Position numbers and translations under genes: made by a program. DNA of 64,000 bases from Roseivivax sp. GX 12232 (GTDB lineage Bacteria > Pseudomonadota > Alphaproteobacteria > Rhodobacterales > Rhodobacteraceae): NCBI RefSeq assembly GCF_021272185.1, contig NZ_JAJSEC010000006.1, forward strand, positions 186,001 to 250,000, given 5' to 3'. Below the pieces are notes generated by a model, which was not told the DNA's origin, did no database searches, and saw nothing but the letters and a program-made list of their open reading frames with translations. Each line of letters starts with the position of its first letter. Within the stretch, counting starts at the first letter, position 1. Positions 31,044 through 40,088 of the stretch are shown piece after piece.

Positions 31044-33335
31044 CTACCGTTTCAACGTGGCCTGCATCGCCGCGCGGGTCTCGGGCCGGGCGGCCATGCG
31101 CAGCACCGCCGCGCGTTCGAGCGCGTGCATCTCCGCCTCGGAGAGCGGCCGCGACGGGTCGCCCTCGGGACCGCCGGTCACGACCTCGGCCAGGTCCTCG
31201 GCCACGCGCAGCGCCGCCGGCTCGATCCGGCCCGCCTGCCGCGCGGCCCGCGCGCCGGCCAGGGCCCCGGCAAGGCCCGACGGCCCGGCGAGGGTGAAAA
31301 GCTCCTCCTCCGGCGCGCTGTAGTCCCGCGCCAGGGCCCGCGCGATGGCGCAGGCGGCGGGTTCGACGTCATCGGCGTGCATGACGATCTCGTCCGCCTC
31401 GCGCAGGAGCCCGAGGCCCCGCGCCTCGACCGCCGATCGGGCGACGGGCCCGGGCAGCAGCGTCTCGACCAGCCGGGCGGCCAGCGCGCCGGGGCCCTGC
31501 GGGCCGCTGCCGGGCGTGGCGAGCCGTGCCAAGAGCCGCGTGCAGCCGCCCCAGCCCGGCAGGATGCCGAGCTGCGTCTCGGGCAGGCCGATCCGGGCCT
31601 CGGCATGGGCGACCACGCGGTCGGCATGCAGCGTCACCTCGCAGCCGCCGCCCAGCGCCAAGCCGCGCACCGCGGCGACCACCGGGAAGGGCGCCCGGCG
31701 CAGCGCGGAAAAGACCGACTGGCCGCGCGCCAGGAAGGCCTCGAGCCGCTCCGGCGTCTCGGCCAGTTCCAGGAAGCGCGACAGATCCGCGCCCGCCGAC
31801 AGCGCCCGGGGCGAGCCCGGCGCGATGACCAGCGCCTTGAGATCGCCGCGCGCCAGCACCGCCTCGAAGAGGTCGAAGACCTCGGGCGCGAAGGTCCCCA
31901 TCTTGGTGGTGATGCGCAGGATGCCGAGCCCCTCGCCGCCATCCTCGAGCCGCCCGCCCGGGGTCTCGGCCAGGATGCGCGGCGCGGCCTCGGCGGCAGC
32001 GCCCGGGGCGTCATCCGCCGCCAGCGGCGCACCCGACAGGTCGATGCGCGGCGCGGTGCCGTCGTAGAAACCGCCGGCTTGGGCCGCGCCCTCCAGCAGC
32101 TTCGGCACCTCGCGGCCTTCGGACCGGAGCCGCGCGACCACTTCACCGGCGCCAACCCGGTCGATCTGCCGGAACGGGCCCTCGCGCCAGCCGTAGCCCA
32201 GCGCCACGGCGGTATCCACGGCGGGCAGGTCATGGGCGATCTCACCCGCGACCAAGGCGGTGTAGAGGGCGAGGTTGCGCAGCACCGACCAGGCATAGTC
32301 GCCCAGCGGCCCGCCCGCGGCGATCAGCGCGGCGAGGTCGCGGCCGCCGCCCGGCAGATCCGCCACCTCGCGGCGCGGGCGATACTCGAAACTTGCGAGG
32401 TCCAGCGCCTCGCGGCTGCCGTCCTCGGCCTTGCGGTAGAACCCCGCGCCGGACTTGCGCCCGAAGCGCCCCGCCGCCTGCATTTTCGCCGAAAGCTCGG
32501 AGCCCGCCAGGTCATAGGCATGCGCCCCGTCGCCCGCGGGCAAGGAGCGGATCAGGCTGCCCCAGACCAGCGGGATGAGGTCGATGCCGATCAGGTCCAG
32601 AAGCCCGAAGACGCCGGTGCGCGGCACGCCGAAGGCGGCGATCACCGCGTCGGCCTCTTCGACGCTCAGGCCCTGCTCCGCCGCCTCGAGCACCGCCATG
32701 GCGATCCAGTAGCAGCCGATGCGGTTGGCGATGAAACCCGGCGTGTCGCGGCATTCCACCACCGTCTTGCCCAAGAGCCCGCGCCCCGCGCGCCAGGCGC
32801 GGGTCGCGCTCTCCTTGGCCGTATCCGCGCCCGCGACCACCTCGAGAAGCTGCATCTGCCGGGGCGGGTTGAAGAAATGGCTGATCACGTAGTCCCGGGC
32901 GAAGCTCTCGGGCAGACCCGCCACGAGGTCCCGGCGCAGCAGCGTCGAGGTGTTGGACGAGACCGTGCTGCCCGGCTTCCGATGGGCCTCGATCTGGCGG
33001 TAGAGATCGCGCTTCAGATCGAAATCCTCGATGATCGCCTCGACGATCCAATCGGCCTCGGCGAGCCGCGGCAGGTCGTCCTCGACGTTGCCGGGGCGCA
33101 CCAGCGCCGCCGCCTCGGGGGCCATGAAGCCGCCGCTCTTGAGCTGGCGCGCGATGCCGGCCTCGGCGGGGCCGTTGCGGCTGTCGGAGCCGGGAATGTC
33201 GAGAAGGTCGACCGGGATCCCGGCATTGGCAAATTGCGCCGCGATGCCGCCGCCCATGGAGCCCGCGCCGATCACCGCCGCCCGCCGGACGCCGGTGTCC
33301 TGGCTGCCGAATGCCGCTTTCATGTCCGTCCTCAT
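31044..33335 (-). CDS. FadN-type 3-hydroxyacyl-CoA dehydrogenase/enoyl-CoA hydratase fusion
   Basis: The 763-residue bifunctional enzyme has the dehydrogenase first and the hydratase last, the reverse of E. coli FadB/FadJ and the same order as Bacillus FadN. The NAD motif is VIGAGSMGGGIAAQ (about 21-34). The dehydrogenase catalytic His is in YVISHFFNPPRQMQLLEVV, and the C-domain has GFIANRI and GFYRKAEDG. The hydratase domain has both glutamates: GGGCEV and GLPETQLGILPGWGG. Its start overlaps the thiolase stop (ATGA), giving a thiolase-FadN pair for beta-oxidation of the acyl-CoA made by local ligases. A much longer upstream extension is an artefact. Confidence 0.93.
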   Translation of the reverse strand: MRTDMKAAFGSQDTGVRRAAVIGAGSMGGGIAAQFANAGIPVDLLDIPGSDSRNGPAEAGIARQLKSGGFMAPEAAALVRPGNVEDDLPRLAEADWIVEAIIEDFDLKRDLYRQIEAHRKPGSTVSSNTSTLLRRDLVAGLPESFARDYVISHFFNPPRQMQLLEVVAGADTAKESATRAWRAGRGLLGKTVVECRDTPGFIANRIGCYWIAMAVLEAAEQGLSVEEADAVIAAFGVPRTGVFGLLDLIGIDLIPLVWGSLIRSLPAGDGAHAYDLAGSELSAKMQAAGRFGRKSGAGFYRKAEDGSREALDLASFEYRPRREVADLPGGGRDLAALIAAGGPLGDYAWSVLRNLALYTALVAGEIAHDLPAVDTAVALGYGWREGPFRQIDRVGAGEVVARLRSEGREVPKLLEGAAQAGGFYDGTAPRIDLSGAPLAADDAPGAAAEAAPRILAETPGGRLEDGGEGLGILRITTKMGTFAPEVFDLFEAVLARGDLKALVIAPGSPRALSAGADLSRFLELAETPERLEAFLARGQSVFSALRRAPFPVVAAVRGLALGGGCEVTLHADRVVAHAEARIGLPETQLGILPGWGGCTRLLARLATPGSGPQGPGALAARLVETLLPGPVARSAVEARGLGLLREADEIVMHADDVEPAACAIARALARDYSAPEEELFTLAGPSGLAGALAGARAARQAGRIEPAALRVAEDLAEVVTGGPEGDPSRPLSEAEMHALERAAVLRMAARPETRAAMQATLKR

Positions 33336-34468
33336 GCTGCCTCCAGAACCATGGCGATGCCCATGCCGCCGCCGATGCATTGCGTGGCCAGCGCGTGCCG
33401 CCCGCCCTCGCGCTTGAGAAGCTGCGCGGCCTTGCCGACCAGCCGTCCGCCGGTGGCGCCCAGCGGGTGGCCGAGCGCAATCGCGCCGCCGTCGATGTTG
33501 AGTTTCTCCTCGGGGATCTCGAGCGCCCGGCGGCAGGCCTCGGCCTGGGCGGCGAAAGCCTCGTTCATCTCCACGATGTCGATGTCCGCGATACCCAGCC
33601 CGGCGCGGGACAGCGCCTTCTTCGAGCTTTCCACCGGGCCCATGCCCATGATGCCCGGCGCGCAGCCGGAGACGCCGAAGCCCGCGATCCGCGCCAGGGG
33701 CGTGAGCCCGTGGCGTTCGAGGACCTCCTCGGTGCAGACGATCAGCGCCGTCGCCCCGTCGGTCATCGGCGAGGAGGAACCCGCCGTCACGCTGCCGCCC
33801 TCGAGGAAGGCGGGCGCCAGGTCGGCCAGCTTCTCGGGCGTGGTCTGGCGCGGGCAGCCGTCCCGGTCGAGCGGCCCTGCCGCGGTCTCGACGGGCGTGA
33901 TCTCGGCGGCGAGCCGGCCATCGGCCTGGGCGGCCAGCGCCTTCTGCTGCGAGGCATAGGCAAAGGCGTCCTGCGCGGCGCGGTCGACGCCGTAGTCCCG
34001 CGCCACCCGTTCGGCGGTCAGCCCGACGTTGACGAAATCCGACACCGCCTCGGCCTCCCATTCCGGCGGAGGCAGGACGTTGAAGCCCATCATCGGCACC
34101 CGCGACATGCTTTCCGCGCCGCCGGCGATGAAACAGTCGCCGGCGTTCATCATCAGCATGCCCGCCGCCATCTGCACCGCCTGGATTGAGGAGCCGCACC
34201 AGCGGTTCACCGTGGCCCCGGCGACAGTCTCGGGCAGCCCGGCCAGCAGGCCGGTCACGCGGCCGATGTTCAGCCCCTGCTCGCCCTCGGGGAAGGCGCA
34301 GCCCCAGACCACGTCTTCAACCGCGTCGGGGGCGAGGCCGGTCTGGGCCAGCAGGCCCCGGATCGCCGCGGCGCCCAGGTGATCGGGCCGCGTGCCCGCC
34401 AGCGCGCCCTTGCGGGCAAAGGTGAAGGGCGTGCGGGTATAGCCGGCGATATAGGCTGTTCGGGTCAT
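33332..34468 (-). CDS. Acetyl-CoA acyltransferase (thiolase)
   Basis: The 378-residue thiolase begins MTRTAYIAGYTRTPF. The nucleophilic Cys is in VNRWCGSSIQAV (about Cys91). NEAFAAQAE, GHPLGATGGRLVG with the catalytic His, and TQCIGGGMGIAM with the second Cys are all intact. It cleaves 3-ketoacyl-CoA to acetyl-CoA and a shortened acyl-CoA. It is translationally coupled to the FadN-type enzyme and lies 46 bases downstream of the TIM-barrel gene. Confidence 0.95.
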   Translation of the reverse strand: MTRTAYIAGYTRTPFTFARKGALAGTRPDHLGAAAIRGLLAQTGLAPDAVEDVVWGCAFPEGEQGLNIGRVTGLLAGLPETVAGATVNRWCGSSIQAVQMAAGMLMMNAGDCFIAGGAESMSRVPMMGFNVLPPPEWEAEAVSDFVNVGLTAERVARDYGVDRAAQDAFAYASQQKALAAQADGRLAAEITPVETAAGPLDRDGCPRQTTPEKLADLAPAFLEGGSVTAGSSSPMTDGATALIVCTEEVLERHGLTPLARIAGFGVSGCAPGIMGMGPVESSKKALSRAGLGIADIDIVEMNEAFAAQAEACRRALEIPEEKLNIDGGAIALGHPLGATGGRLVGKAAQLLKREGGRHALATQCIGGGMGIAMVLEAA

Positions 34469-34514
34469 GGCTGGTCCATTCGCAAAGGATGTGACGGGTA
34501 AGGGCGCGCGGGGC

Positions 34515-35327
34515 TCAGGCCCCGGCGGGGGCGGCGGCCTCGAGCACGGCCCGGGAGGCCGCGACCAGGCGCTCGGCCCGCTCTCCGGGCGAGAGCCCGG
34601 CGCGGGCGAGCCGCTGCATCGGCACCTCGAGATCGAGCGGCACCTTCGGCGGCAGCGCCGCGAGGAAGGCGGCGAGCGGGAAGGCCCCCTCGCCCGGCAA
34701 TCCGCGGTCCTCGACCGCCTCGGCAAAGGGGCTCTCGGGCGCGGTCAGCGGCCCGTCGCAGAGCTGCGCGGCCCCGATCAGCGCGGGGTCGGTCGCGGCC
34801 AAGTCGGCCACCGTGCCGCCGGTGCGAAACAGGTGCAGCGGATCGACCAGCAGGCTGAGATTCTCGTGTCCGATGGCGCGCAAAAGCTCTTCGCCCGCGC
34901 CGATCGAGCGGCACTGCGAGAACTTCATGAACTCCAGGCTCACCGCCATGCCGCGCGCGGCGGCGGCATCGGCCAGTTCGGCCAGCCGGGCGCCCGCGCG
35001 ACCGGCCTCGGGGTCCTGCACCAGGGCCGTCAGCCGCTGCGCGCCGATCTCGGCCCCGAGGTCGAGCGCCGGGGTGAACTCCGCGACCTCGGTTTCGGGC
35101 GTGATCGAGAAGACCTCGATGTTGTGCACCGTCACCGCATGGGCGGCGCAGGTGGTGCGGAAGGCCGCCAGGTCCTGCGCGGTCAGCCGCGGGAAGATGT
35201 CCAGGTTCGGCGCCGGCGGGATGACGAAGACCGACACCCGGTCGAGCCCCGCCCCCCGCGCGATGCCCGGCAGATCGAGCGGCCCGGTGTCGCGCAGGCA
35301 GAGCTGGTGGAGCGCAAGCGGAAACAT
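34515..35327 (-). CDS. Sugar phosphate isomerase/epimerase-like TIM-barrel protein
   Basis: The 270-residue protein matches the xylose-isomerase-like/AP-endonuclease-2 superfamily. It has the starting LALHQLCLRD, 'VHNIEVFSITPE', the metal-region VSLEFMKFSQCR, LSLLVDPLHLFRTGG, AQLCDGPLTAP and LPGEGAFPLAAFL, plus DLEVP near the end. These provide the Glu, Asp and His positions typical of the metal site. Its reaction is unknown: isomerase, epimerase, dehydratase or C-C lyase are all possible. It lies 3 bases after the LivF stop and precedes the thiolase, so it is probably part of the same catabolic operon. Confidence 0.82.
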   Translation of the reverse strand: MFPLALHQLCLRDTGPLDLPGIARGAGLDRVSVFVIPPAPNLDIFPRLTAQDLAAFRTTCAAHAVTVHNIEVFSITPETEVAEFTPALDLGAEIGAQRLTALVQDPEAGRAGARLAELADAAAARGMAVSLEFMKFSQCRSIGAGEELLRAIGHENLSLLVDPLHLFRTGGTVADLAATDPALIGAAQLCDGPLTAPESPFAEAVEDRGLPGEGAFPLAAFLAALPPKVPLDLEVPMQRLARAGLSPGERAERLVAASRAVLEAAAPAGA

Positions 35328-35330
35328 CGC

Positions 35331-36038
35331 TCAGGCGCCGAGGTAGCTGTCGATCACGGCCTTGTTGCCCGCAAGTTCGGCGCTGGCCCCTTCAAAGGAG
35401 ATCTGCCCCCGGTCGAGCACATAGGCCCGGCTGGTCGCCTCGAGCGCGCGGTGGGCGTTCTGCTCCACCAGCAACACGGTGAGCCCCTCGGCGTTGAGCT
35501 GCTTGAGCGCGGCGAAGACCTGGTCGGTGATCAGGGGCGAGAGCCCGAGCGAGGGCTCGTCGAGCAGCAGAAGGTGCGGCCCGCCCATCAATGCCCGGCC
35601 GATGGCCAGCATCTGCTGCTGCCCGCCCGACAGCGTGCCGGCAATCTGGTCGCGCCGCTCCTGCAGGACCGGGAACAGCTCGTAGACATGGTCGAGGGTG
35701 TAGAGCGTCTCGCGCTTGCCGCGGGCGATGAGCCCGACCTGGAGGTTCTCGTAGACGCTCATGTCGGCCAGCACCTGCCGGCCCTCGGGCACATGCAGGA
35801 GCCCCGCCCGCGACACCGCGTAGGGCGACATGCCCCGGGTCTCGCGGCCCTCGAAGACGATCTCGCCGCCCTGGCGTTTGACGACGTTCGACAGGGCGTT
35901 CAGCAGCGTCGATTTTCCGGCCCCGTTGGAGCCGATCAGCGCCACCATCTCGCCTTCGTCGATGTGCAGCGAGACCCCGCGCAGCGCCTTCACGCCGCCG
36001 TAGGACACATGCAGGTCGTTGATCTTCAATGTGGTCAT
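35331..36038 (-). CDS. livF: Branched-chain amino acid-type ABC transporter ATP-binding protein LivF
   Basis: The 235-residue ATPase has Walker A GSNGAGKST (about 36-44), RETRGMSPYAVSRAGLLHVP, signature LSGGQQQMLAIGRAL, and Walker B LLLLDEPSLGLSP followed by VEQNAHRAL. The length and the VPEGR segment are typical of LivF. It works with LivG. The family also imports many acids and amides, so the substrate need not be an amino acid. Confidence 0.94.
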   Translation of the reverse strand: MTTLKINDLHVSYGGVKALRGVSLHIDEGEMVALIGSNGAGKSTLLNALSNVVKRQGGEIVFEGRETRGMSPYAVSRAGLLHVPEGRQVLADMSVYENLQVGLIARGKRETLYTLDHVYELFPVLQERRDQIAGTLSGGQQQMLAIGRALMGGPHLLLLDEPSLGLSPLITDQVFAALKQLNAEGLTVLLVEQNAHRALEATSRAYVLDRGQISFEGASAELAGNKAVIDSYLGA

Positions 36039-36039
36039 G

Positions 36040-36804
36040 TCAGTGCCCCGAAGTCCCGATATAGGCCGCGACCACCTCGGGATCGCGGGTCACGCTGTCC
36101 GGATCGCCCGCGGCGATCATGCGCCCGCTGTCGAGCACGTAGACCTGCCGGCAGAGCCGGGTCACGAAGCCGACGTTGTGCTCGATCAGCAGGAGCGCCA
36201 TGCCGCTCTCGGCCAGTTCGCGGAAGATCGTGGCCAGCTCGTCGCTCTCCACGTCGTTCATGCCCGCGACCGGCTCGTCGAGCAGCACGATGTCCGGCTC
36301 GGCGGCGATGGCGCGCATCATCTCGACCCGGCGCTGATGGCCGTAGGCGAGATTGCCCGCCTCGTAGTCGGCGAACTCCTCCATGCGGAAGCGGTGCAAG
36401 AGGTCCCAGGCCTTGGCCTCGAAGCGGCGGGTGTCACGCCGCGCCTGCGGCAGGCCCAGGAGCTGGCTCAGAAGCGAGGCTTCCTCACGCCGGTGAAAGC
36501 CGATCAGCACGTTTTCCAGCACCGTCGCCTCGGGCAGGAGGCGGATGTTCTGGAAGGTCCGGGCGACACCCTTGCGGGCGACGACATCGGCGCGGTCGGT
36601 GGCCAGGCTGACCCCGTCCACGGTGATGTCGCCCTTGGTCAGCGCCAGCACCCCCGAGATCATGTTCACCACGGTCGACTTGCCGGCGCCGTTGGGACCG
36701 ATCAGCCCGGTGATCTCGCCGGGCTTGACCTCCATGGTGATCCCGTCGACGGCCTTCAGCCCGCCGAAGTACTTGGCGACATTGTCAAGACGAAGTGACG
36801 GCAT
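36040..36804 (-). CDS. livG: Branched-chain amino acid-type ABC transporter ATP-binding protein LivG
   Basis: The 254-residue ATPase has Walker A GPNGAGKST (about 36-44), GVARTFQNIRLLPEATVLEN, the LivG-type signature LAYGHQRRVEMMRAIA and Walker B IVLLDEPVAGMND with LIEHNVGFV. The YGHQRR form of the signature replaces the more common YGQQRR. It overlaps the LivM gene by 20 bases and lies one base before LivF. Confidence 0.94.
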   Translation of the reverse strand: MPSLRLDNVAKYFGGLKAVDGITMEVKPGEITGLIGPNGAGKSTVVNMISGVLALTKGDITVDGVSLATDRADVVARKGVARTFQNIRLLPEATVLENVLIGFHRREEASLLSQLLGLPQARRDTRRFEAKAWDLLHRFRMEEFADYEAGNLAYGHQRRVEMMRAIAAEPDIVLLDEPVAGMNDVESDELATIFRELAESGMALLLIEHNVGFVTRLCRQVYVLDSGRMIAAGDPDSVTRDPEVVAAYIGTSGH

Positions 36805-37687
36805 CGCGGGCCTCCCTTGCGGCTGCGGTCTTGCGCTGTAGGCGCGCCTGGCGACGGCGGCGGAACCAGAAGACGATCTCGTCGCCGACGCCGTTGGGCA
36901 GGAAGGTGATGACGAGGATCAGGATCACGCCGTTCACCGCCTGGCGGTGCTCTGCGAGCGGGCGGGCGATCTCGGGCAGAAGCGCCATGATCAGCGCGCC
37001 CATGATCGGGCCGAGCAGCGTCGTCCGGCCGCCGAGGATCACCACCGTCAGCGTATTCACGATGAAGGCGAAGCCGTAGTTATGTGGCTCGATCTGGAAG
37101 GTATAGAGGCTCTGCAGCCCGCCGAAGAGCCCGCCGATCGCGCCCGAGAGGATGAAGGCAAGGATGTGATACTTGCCGATGTTCACTCCGAGGGACGCAG
37201 CGACGCTTTCCTCCTGGCGCAGGGCGTTGAAGACCCGCCCCATGCCGGACCGGCCGATGTTCCAGATCACATACATGGTCGCGCCGGTGACCAGGAGCAG
37301 GATCCAGGTGTTCACCTCGCGGGGGATGTTGACGATCCCGAGCGCGCCGCCGGTGAAGCCCTCGCCATAGAGCAGGAGCGACAGGACGATCTGCACGAAA
37401 GCGAGCGTCGCGATGGCCTGGAAGGCGCCGCGCAGCCGGGCCAGCGGCAGGGCGAGGAGCCCGCCCATCACCGCGGCCAGCGCGGTCCCGAGGATCACCG
37501 TCAGGAAGATCGGCACGCCGGTGGTCGTCGCGAGGATCGCCACGCAGTAGGAGCCGAGCGCCGCGAAGCCGGCCGTCGCGATCGAGAAGACCCCGGCGCG
37601 CAGCGCGATCTGCTGGCTGTAGCCGAAGCCCACCGACAGCAGGAAGAAGTCGATGATCGGCTGATAGGCGTAGTAGAGCTGGATCAT
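36785..37687 (-). CDS. livM: Branched-chain amino acid-type ABC transporter permease LivM
   Basis: The 300-residue permease has multiple hydrophobic helices, the LivM hallmark GAFQAIATLAFVQIVLSLLL and the loop GRVFNALRQEESVAASLGVN (EAA-like). TLLGPIMGALIMALLPE comes near the end, followed by a basic C-terminal tail (RRRRQARLQRKTAAAREAR). ATGA overlap couples it to LivH. Confidence 0.93.
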   Translation of the reverse strand: MIQLYYAYQPIIDFFLLSVGFGYSQQIALRAGVFSIATAGFAALGSYCVAILATTTGVPIFLTVILGTALAAVMGGLLALPLARLRGAFQAIATLAFVQIVLSLLLYGEGFTGGALGIVNIPREVNTWILLLVTGATMYVIWNIGRSGMGRVFNALRQEESVAASLGVNIGKYHILAFILSGAIGGLFGGLQSLYTFQIEPHNYGFAFIVNTLTVVILGGRTTLLGPIMGALIMALLPEIARPLAEHRQAVNGVILILVITFLPNGVGDEIVFWFRRRRQARLQRKTAAAREARDAVTSS

Positions 37688-38574
37688 TGGCGCGTCCCCC
37701 CGGCCACGGCATTGATGTCACCGAAGAGCCCGTTCGGCCGCACGAGCAGCACCAGGAACAGAAGCCCGAAGATGATCGCGTCGGTCAGGCCCGACGGCAA
37801 GTAGGCGACCGTCAGCGACTGTGCGACGCCCAGCATCAGCGAGGCGACGATGGCGCCCTGCACGCTGCCGAGCCCGCCGATCACCACGACCACGAAGGCG
37901 CGCAGCATGTAGGGCTCGCCCATCAGGAACTGGATGGAGTTGAAGAGCAGCCCGATCAGCACGCCTGCGAGCCCCGCCAGGGCCCCCGCGATGAAGAAGG
38001 TCTGGATGTAGACGCTTTGCGCATTGACCCCGAGCAGCGCCGCGGCGCGCTCGTTGGTGGCCACCGCCCGGACCTGGCGTCCGAAGGTGGTCTTCTTGAG
38101 GTAGAAGATCAGCGCCGTGACCAGCACCGCGACGACGCCCAGGATGACGATCTGCAAGAGCGAGATGCGCAGCCCGAAGAGGTCGTAGAACTGGATCGGG
38201 AAGGTGCCGAAGGGAAAGTTCAGCACCTGCGTGTTCGAAACCTGTTGCGCGATCGAGACCAGGATCAGGTCGACCCCGATCGAGGAGACCAGCGCCGGGA
38301 ACTCGGCGTTGCCGCGCTTGCGCAGCGTGCGGAAGGCGATGAGGTCGACCAGAATCGAGATGATCCCCGTCGCCAGCATCGAGAAACCGATCGCCATGAC
38401 GAAGGGCAGCCCACTGATCGTGCAGTAGTAGGCGATGAAGGCGCCCGCCATGAAGGTCGCGCCATGGGCGAAGTTGAGAAGCTTCTGGACTCCGAAGATC
38501 AGCGTGAAGCCCAGCGAGAAGAGCGCGTAGACCGACCCCGAGACCAGACCGTTCAGGATTTGCTGTGCAAGCAT
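37684..38574 (-). CDS. livH: Branched-chain amino acid-type ABC transporter permease LivH
   Basis: The permease, about 296 residues, begins MLAQQILNGLVSGSVYALFS, the classic LivH start. A GTG four codons earlier is possible. It has FGVQKLLNFAHGATFMAGAF, the loop TTFGRQVRAVATNERAAALL and VVVIGGLGSVQGAIVASLML. All are characteristic of LivH. Two hairpins lie in the gap between it and the binding protein gene. Confidence 0.93.
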   Translation of the reverse strand: MLAQQILNGLVSGSVYALFSLGFTLIFGVQKLLNFAHGATFMAGAFIAYYCTISGLPFVMAIGFSMLATGIISILVDLIAFRTLRKRGNAEFPALVSSIGVDLILVSIAQQVSNTQVLNFPFGTFPIQFYDLFGLRISLLQIVILGVVAVLVTALIFYLKKTTFGRQVRAVATNERAAALLGVNAQSVYIQTFFIAGALAGLAGVLIGLLFNSIQFLMGEPYMLRAFVVVVIGGLGSVQGAIVASLMLGVAQSLTVAYLPSGLTDAIIFGLLFLVLLVRPNGLFGDINAVAGGTRQ

Positions 38575-38591
38575 GTCATCCACCAATTGAG

Positions 38592-38642
38592 CAGGGTTCT
38601 ACCCTGTCTTTCCGGTGAGGCGCGGCACCGGGGCGCCGCGCC
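38592..38642 (-). other. Paired hairpins between LivJ-like and LivH genes
   Basis: Two inverted repeats lie in the 81-base gap after the binding protein gene: CAGGGT/ACCCTG with a 3-base loop (38592-38606) and GGCGCGGC/GCCGCGCC with an 8-base loop (38619-38642). No T run follows either. Such hairpins commonly protect the binding-protein mRNA or partly attenuate transcription so that it exceeds permease mRNA. Confidence 0.5.
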
Positions 38643-38655
38643 GTCTTTCCAAGGA

Positions 38656-39798
38656 TTACTGCGGCGCGACGGTGAACTCACCGTCTTTCACCTGCAGAAC
38701 CTTCATCCCGAAGTAGGGGACGCGCTCTTCATTGAGGCTGTAGGTGTGCGTGCCGACCACGACCGGCACGTCCTTCTGCTCGCCCAGCGCGTCACGCACG
38801 CCCTCGCGGGTGGCATTGCCGGCCTCGGCGGCGTCGCGGATCGCATGGGCGACCACCTGCATGCCGGAGTAGCCCATGGCGTTCCACTCGTCGGCGGGGA
38901 AGCCCATCTTCTCTTCGAAGTTGGTCGCGAAGGCCGAGGAGAACTCGGTGTCGCCGCCCGGCACCCAGGCGCCGATCAGGTAGACGCCCTCGACCGCGGC
39001 GCCGCCCTTTTCGATGAAGGTCGGCGAGGCGAAGGCGTTGTGCCCGAGGATCGCGGTGTCGGGGTCGAGACCCGCCTGCTTGAGCTGCAGGATGATATTC
39101 GCGCCCTGCGCCGCCGGGGTGCCGACGAAGACGCAGTCCTGGTCGGAGGTGGCAATCTTGGTCGCCACCGCCGAGAAGTCGCTGTCGGCCAGCGCCACGC
39201 CATCGTTCGAGACGATCTCGACACCGGCCTCGGTGATCAGATCTTCATACATGCGCTGGAGGGCGACATAGGCCTCGTTGTCCTTCACGCCGATCACCGC
39301 GCAGGTCTCCACGCCCAGCGTCTCGGCGGTGTAGTCGGCGATGAAGGGCATGGTGATGCTGGCCGGCTGGGTCATGATGAAGGACCAAGGGCCGTTCTCG
39401 AGCACCTCCATGGAGTTGGTGGTGGTCATCACCGGAAACTCGCGCTCGTTGGCGACATTGGCACCGGCCATGGCGACCGAGCCGGAGGTCGGGCCGACCA
39501 CCATGAGCACCTCGGGATCGGCGGCGAGCCGGGTGATCAGCGACAGCGTCTGGGTGCGATCGGTGGCATCGTCCTCGACCTCGAAGACCAGCGAGTTGCC
39601 CTCGCCGAAGAAGCCCTGTTCGTTCAGCTCTTCCGCAGCCAGCACCGCACCGTCGGCGACGTTCTTCCCGATGAAGGCTGCGCCGCCCGTCAGGGACTGC
39701 AGAATCACGGCCTTGTACTCTTCCGCATGCGCAGAGGCCCCTGCGAGCGTCATTGCCAATGTACTGGCGGCTGTCAGCGTAAGTGTCCGAATTTTCAT
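38656..39798 (-). CDS. Branched-chain amino acid-type ABC transporter substrate-binding protein (LivJ/K-like)
   Basis: The 380-residue protein has a Sec signal (MKIRTLTLTAASTLAMTLAG, cleavage near AHAEE) and a Leu/Ile/Val-binding fold: VILQSLTGGAAFIGKNVADG, MVVGPTSGSVAMAGANVANE and TNFEEKMGFPADEWNAMGYS. AGGGAGGAAG gives a strong ribosome-binding site. An upstream open extension lacks a signal and was rejected. It leads a leftward operon (SBP, LivHMGF, TIM barrel, thiolase, FadN), meaning import and beta-oxidation are co-transcribed. Confidence 0.92.
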   Translation of the reverse strand: MKIRTLTLTAASTLAMTLAGASAHAEEYKAVILQSLTGGAAFIGKNVADGAVLAAEELNEQGFFGEGNSLVFEVEDDATDRTQTLSLITRLAADPEVLMVVGPTSGSVAMAGANVANEREFPVMTTTNSMEVLENGPWSFIMTQPASITMPFIADYTAETLGVETCAVIGVKDNEAYVALQRMYEDLITEAGVEIVSNDGVALADSDFSAVATKIATSDQDCVFVGTPAAQGANIILQLKQAGLDPDTAILGHNAFASPTFIEKGGAAVEGVYLIGAWVPGGDTEFSSAFATNFEEKMGFPADEWNAMGYSGMQVVAHAIRDAAEAGNATREGVRDALGEQKDVPVVVGTHTYSLNEERVPYFGMKVLQVKDGEFTVAPQ

Positions 39799-40088
39799 GT
39801 CTTCCTCCCTATAAACAGCCGTGCACTCTGTCCGCTTTTCGCTAGGATCGGGCTGACGGCCATGCCATTCCCACATCTTTGTATTAGCGAGTTGGTCATA
39901 AATATACACACTGATCAATGAATTTCTGTCGCGCCGCGGCGCAGCAATGTGGCGTTCACGGCACGCCGCACCCCTCCCGACCCCCTGTAAACACGCGCCA
40001 AACCCAAGCCAGGCTGAGGCTTTTGGAGAATTGCTCTTGTATACGGAGCGAGTGTTTTTCATACTCAAAAAGCCAGGGAGGGCTGATC
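39799..40088. promoter_or_regulatory. Divergent promoter region with several GTATAC-like elements
   Basis: The AT-rich 290-base gap between the leftward transport/beta-oxidation operon and a rightward ligase gene contains four candidates: CTTTGTATTAGCGA (39877-39890), ATAAATATACACAC (39898-39911), TTGTATACGGAGCG (40037-40050) and the symmetric TTTTTCATACTCAAAAA (about 40055-40071). TGTATACGGA recurs at 51185-51194. No gene lies here. Confidence 0.5.

Noticed and set aside
31035-33959. A very long rightward open frame (over 970 codons) opposite the FadN and thiolase genes.
   Set aside because: It is Arg/Gly/His-rich shadow coding typical of high-GC DNA; the opposite strand has complete, well-conserved enzymes in the right frames.
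34467-36611. A 714-codon rightward open frame opposite the TIM-barrel and LivFG genes.
   Set aside because: Same reason: low-complexity text with no domain, while LivF and LivG motifs are intact on the other strand.
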